In this document: in pieces, positions 4,818 through 5,525 of the stretch
How the letters are laid out: each line of letters starts with the position of its first letter
How positions within the stretch are numbered: the stretch's first letter is position 1
Assembly (NCBI GenBank): GCA_905479545.1
Contig: CAJQNE010000359.1
Span: forward strand, 1 to 5,525
Length of the DNA stretch: 5,525 bases
Direction: 5' to 3'
Source: an uncultured Gammaproteobacteria bacterium
GTDB lineage: Bacteria; Pseudomonadota; Gammaproteobacteria; CAJQNE01
Translations under genes and position numbers: made by a program
The notes under the pieces: generated by a model
Told to the model about the DNA's origin: nothing
The model's database searches: none
Seen by the model: only the letters and a program-made list of their open reading frames with translations

Positions 4818-5525
4818 GTGAAAAAGCTTTTGTCGATACTAATAATTCTGACGCTTGTCGTGCTAATCGGTATAGCGATTACACTGATGCCAGCCAAGCT
4901 AACTGTGCCGGAGGAAGCGCCGATGGCGGTATCAAAAACCGCCAGTCCGCCAGCTGGAATGCGGATGAGTACGCTACTAACCGGTTTTATGGAATCCCAA
5001 CAATTGTTCACCTTTCGTGGCGGTAAGCCGGGTAAGCCATATGTTTCTGGTATGGCTGCAACGCTCGTTCAGCATCCGAACGGCGACATTCTTATCGATA
5101 CGGGTTTTGGTCGTGATGTGGATGCTCAATTTCTAACGACACCCGCACTCATGCAAAGGCTGGCGTCGGTTGAAAAGGAAGTTCCCGCAGCTGACCAGTT
5201 TAAGGCTAACCAGTATGCGGTCAGCAGGTTACGGGGGGTGTTTTTGACACATGGCCATTGGGATCATATTTCGGGTGCTCCTGATTTGGCCCCAACGCCA
5301 ATACTTATTCCTGCTGAAGAGCAGGAGTTTATTGCCAGTGGTGACGAGGCTGCAGCGTTGGCAAACAGCATGGTGGGCTTGAACTATCAGGCTTATGAAT
5401 TTAACGACGGGCCTTATGAGTTGTATGCGCGGAGTTATGATGTTTATCGCGATGGTTCGCTGGTCGTGGTACCCATGGGTGGGCATACGCCGGGCTCGGT
5501 CGGCTTGTTCGTAAACCTGCCCTCG
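4818..5525 (+). CDS. MBL-fold metallo-hydrolase with N-terminal membrane/signal segment (3' end outside window)
   Basis: The first 236 residues of a metallo-beta-lactamase superfamily hydrolase are visible. The frame runs open to the last base. Residues 1-24 (KK followed by about 20 hydrophobic residues) form a signal peptide or membrane anchor, so the enzyme probably acts in the periplasm or facing it. The fold's marks are GDILIDTGFG (89-98, Asp94), the zinc motif THGHWDHISG (144-153) with His145, His147, Asp149 and His150, and GGHTPGSVGLFV (221-232), where His223 is the next zinc ligand. The zinc site is therefore intact as far as visible; the later Asp and His ligands lie beyond the window. 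The substrate is not identifiable; lactonases, thioesterases and glyoxalase II-like enzymes share these motifs. GTG 4818 has AGGGA at 4805-4809, 8 bases upstream. An in-frame GTG at 4788, just after the TAG at 4782-4784, is a weaker alternative because it would place ten polar residues before the lysines. The gene is divergent from the DUF445 gene across 137 bp. Confidence 0.93.
   Translation, partial: MKKLLSILIILTLVVLIGIAITLMPAKLTVPEEAPMAVSKTASPPAGMRMSTLLTGFMESQQLFTFRGGKPGKPYVSGMAATLVQHPNGDILIDTGFGRDVDAQFLTTPALMQRLASVEKEVPAADQFKANQYAVSRLRGVFLTHGHWDHISGAPDLAPTPILIPAEEQEFIASGDEAAALANSMVGLNYQAYEFNDGPYELYARSYDVYRDGSLVVVPMGGHTPGSVGLFVNLPS

Noticed and set aside
4679..5026. 115-codon + strand frame across the start of the MBL-fold gene
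   Set aside because: It overlaps the MBL-fold frame, which has clear catalytic motifs and a good ribosome site, and its product is polar, motif-free sequence.
5229..5486. 85-codon - strand frame opposite the MBL-fold gene
   Set aside because: It is antisense to the region encoding the HGHWDH zinc motif and has no support of its own.

Overview
The window looks like chromosomal DNA from a gammaproteobacterium with moderate GC content. It opens at the end of the ribosomal 'alpha' operon in the E. coli order rpsD-rpoA-rplQ. The three proteins follow the E. coli S4, RpoA and L17 sequences closely, from memory and without a search. No genus can be named from this, and I see no insertion sequence, tRNA, CRISPR array, phage gene or composition break.

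Positions 1-1906 hold the alpha operon end: the last 81 codons of rpsD, a 112-bp spacer rich in dyad symmetry, complete rpoA, complete rplQ, and a strong intrinsic terminator with a GAAA tetraloop. These genes make 30S protein S4, the RNA polymerase alpha subunit and 50S protein L17. The rpsD-rpoA spacer can fold into two mutually exclusive hairpins just upstream of the rpoA ribosome binding site. RpoA and L17 both carry C-terminal tails longer than in E. coli.

Positions 1907-2685 hold a single + strand gene for a left-handed beta-helix (hexapeptide-repeat) acyltransferase. It lies right behind the terminator and has a possible extended -10 promoter. Its start codon is unclear.

Positions 2693-4680 hold a two-gene operon on the - strand, convergent with the acyltransferase across only 7 bp. 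The promoter-proximal gene encodes a DUF445-family membrane protein with an internal duplication. The second gene starts inside the stop of the first (GTGA overlap) and encodes a soluble alpha-helical protein that resembles the DUF4393/Abi-alpha type. The tight coupling suggests the two act together, but the function is unknown.

Positions 4681-4817 are a divergent intergenic region. From 4818 to the window end, on the + strand, runs an incomplete gene for a metallo-beta-lactamase-fold hydrolase with an N-terminal membrane or signal segment and an intact HxHxDH zinc motif.

The best leads for something undescribed are the coupled DUF445 / Abi-alpha-like pair, the switch-like rpoA leader, and a possible short leader ORF in front of the hydrolase gene. 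None of these is demonstrated by sequence alone.
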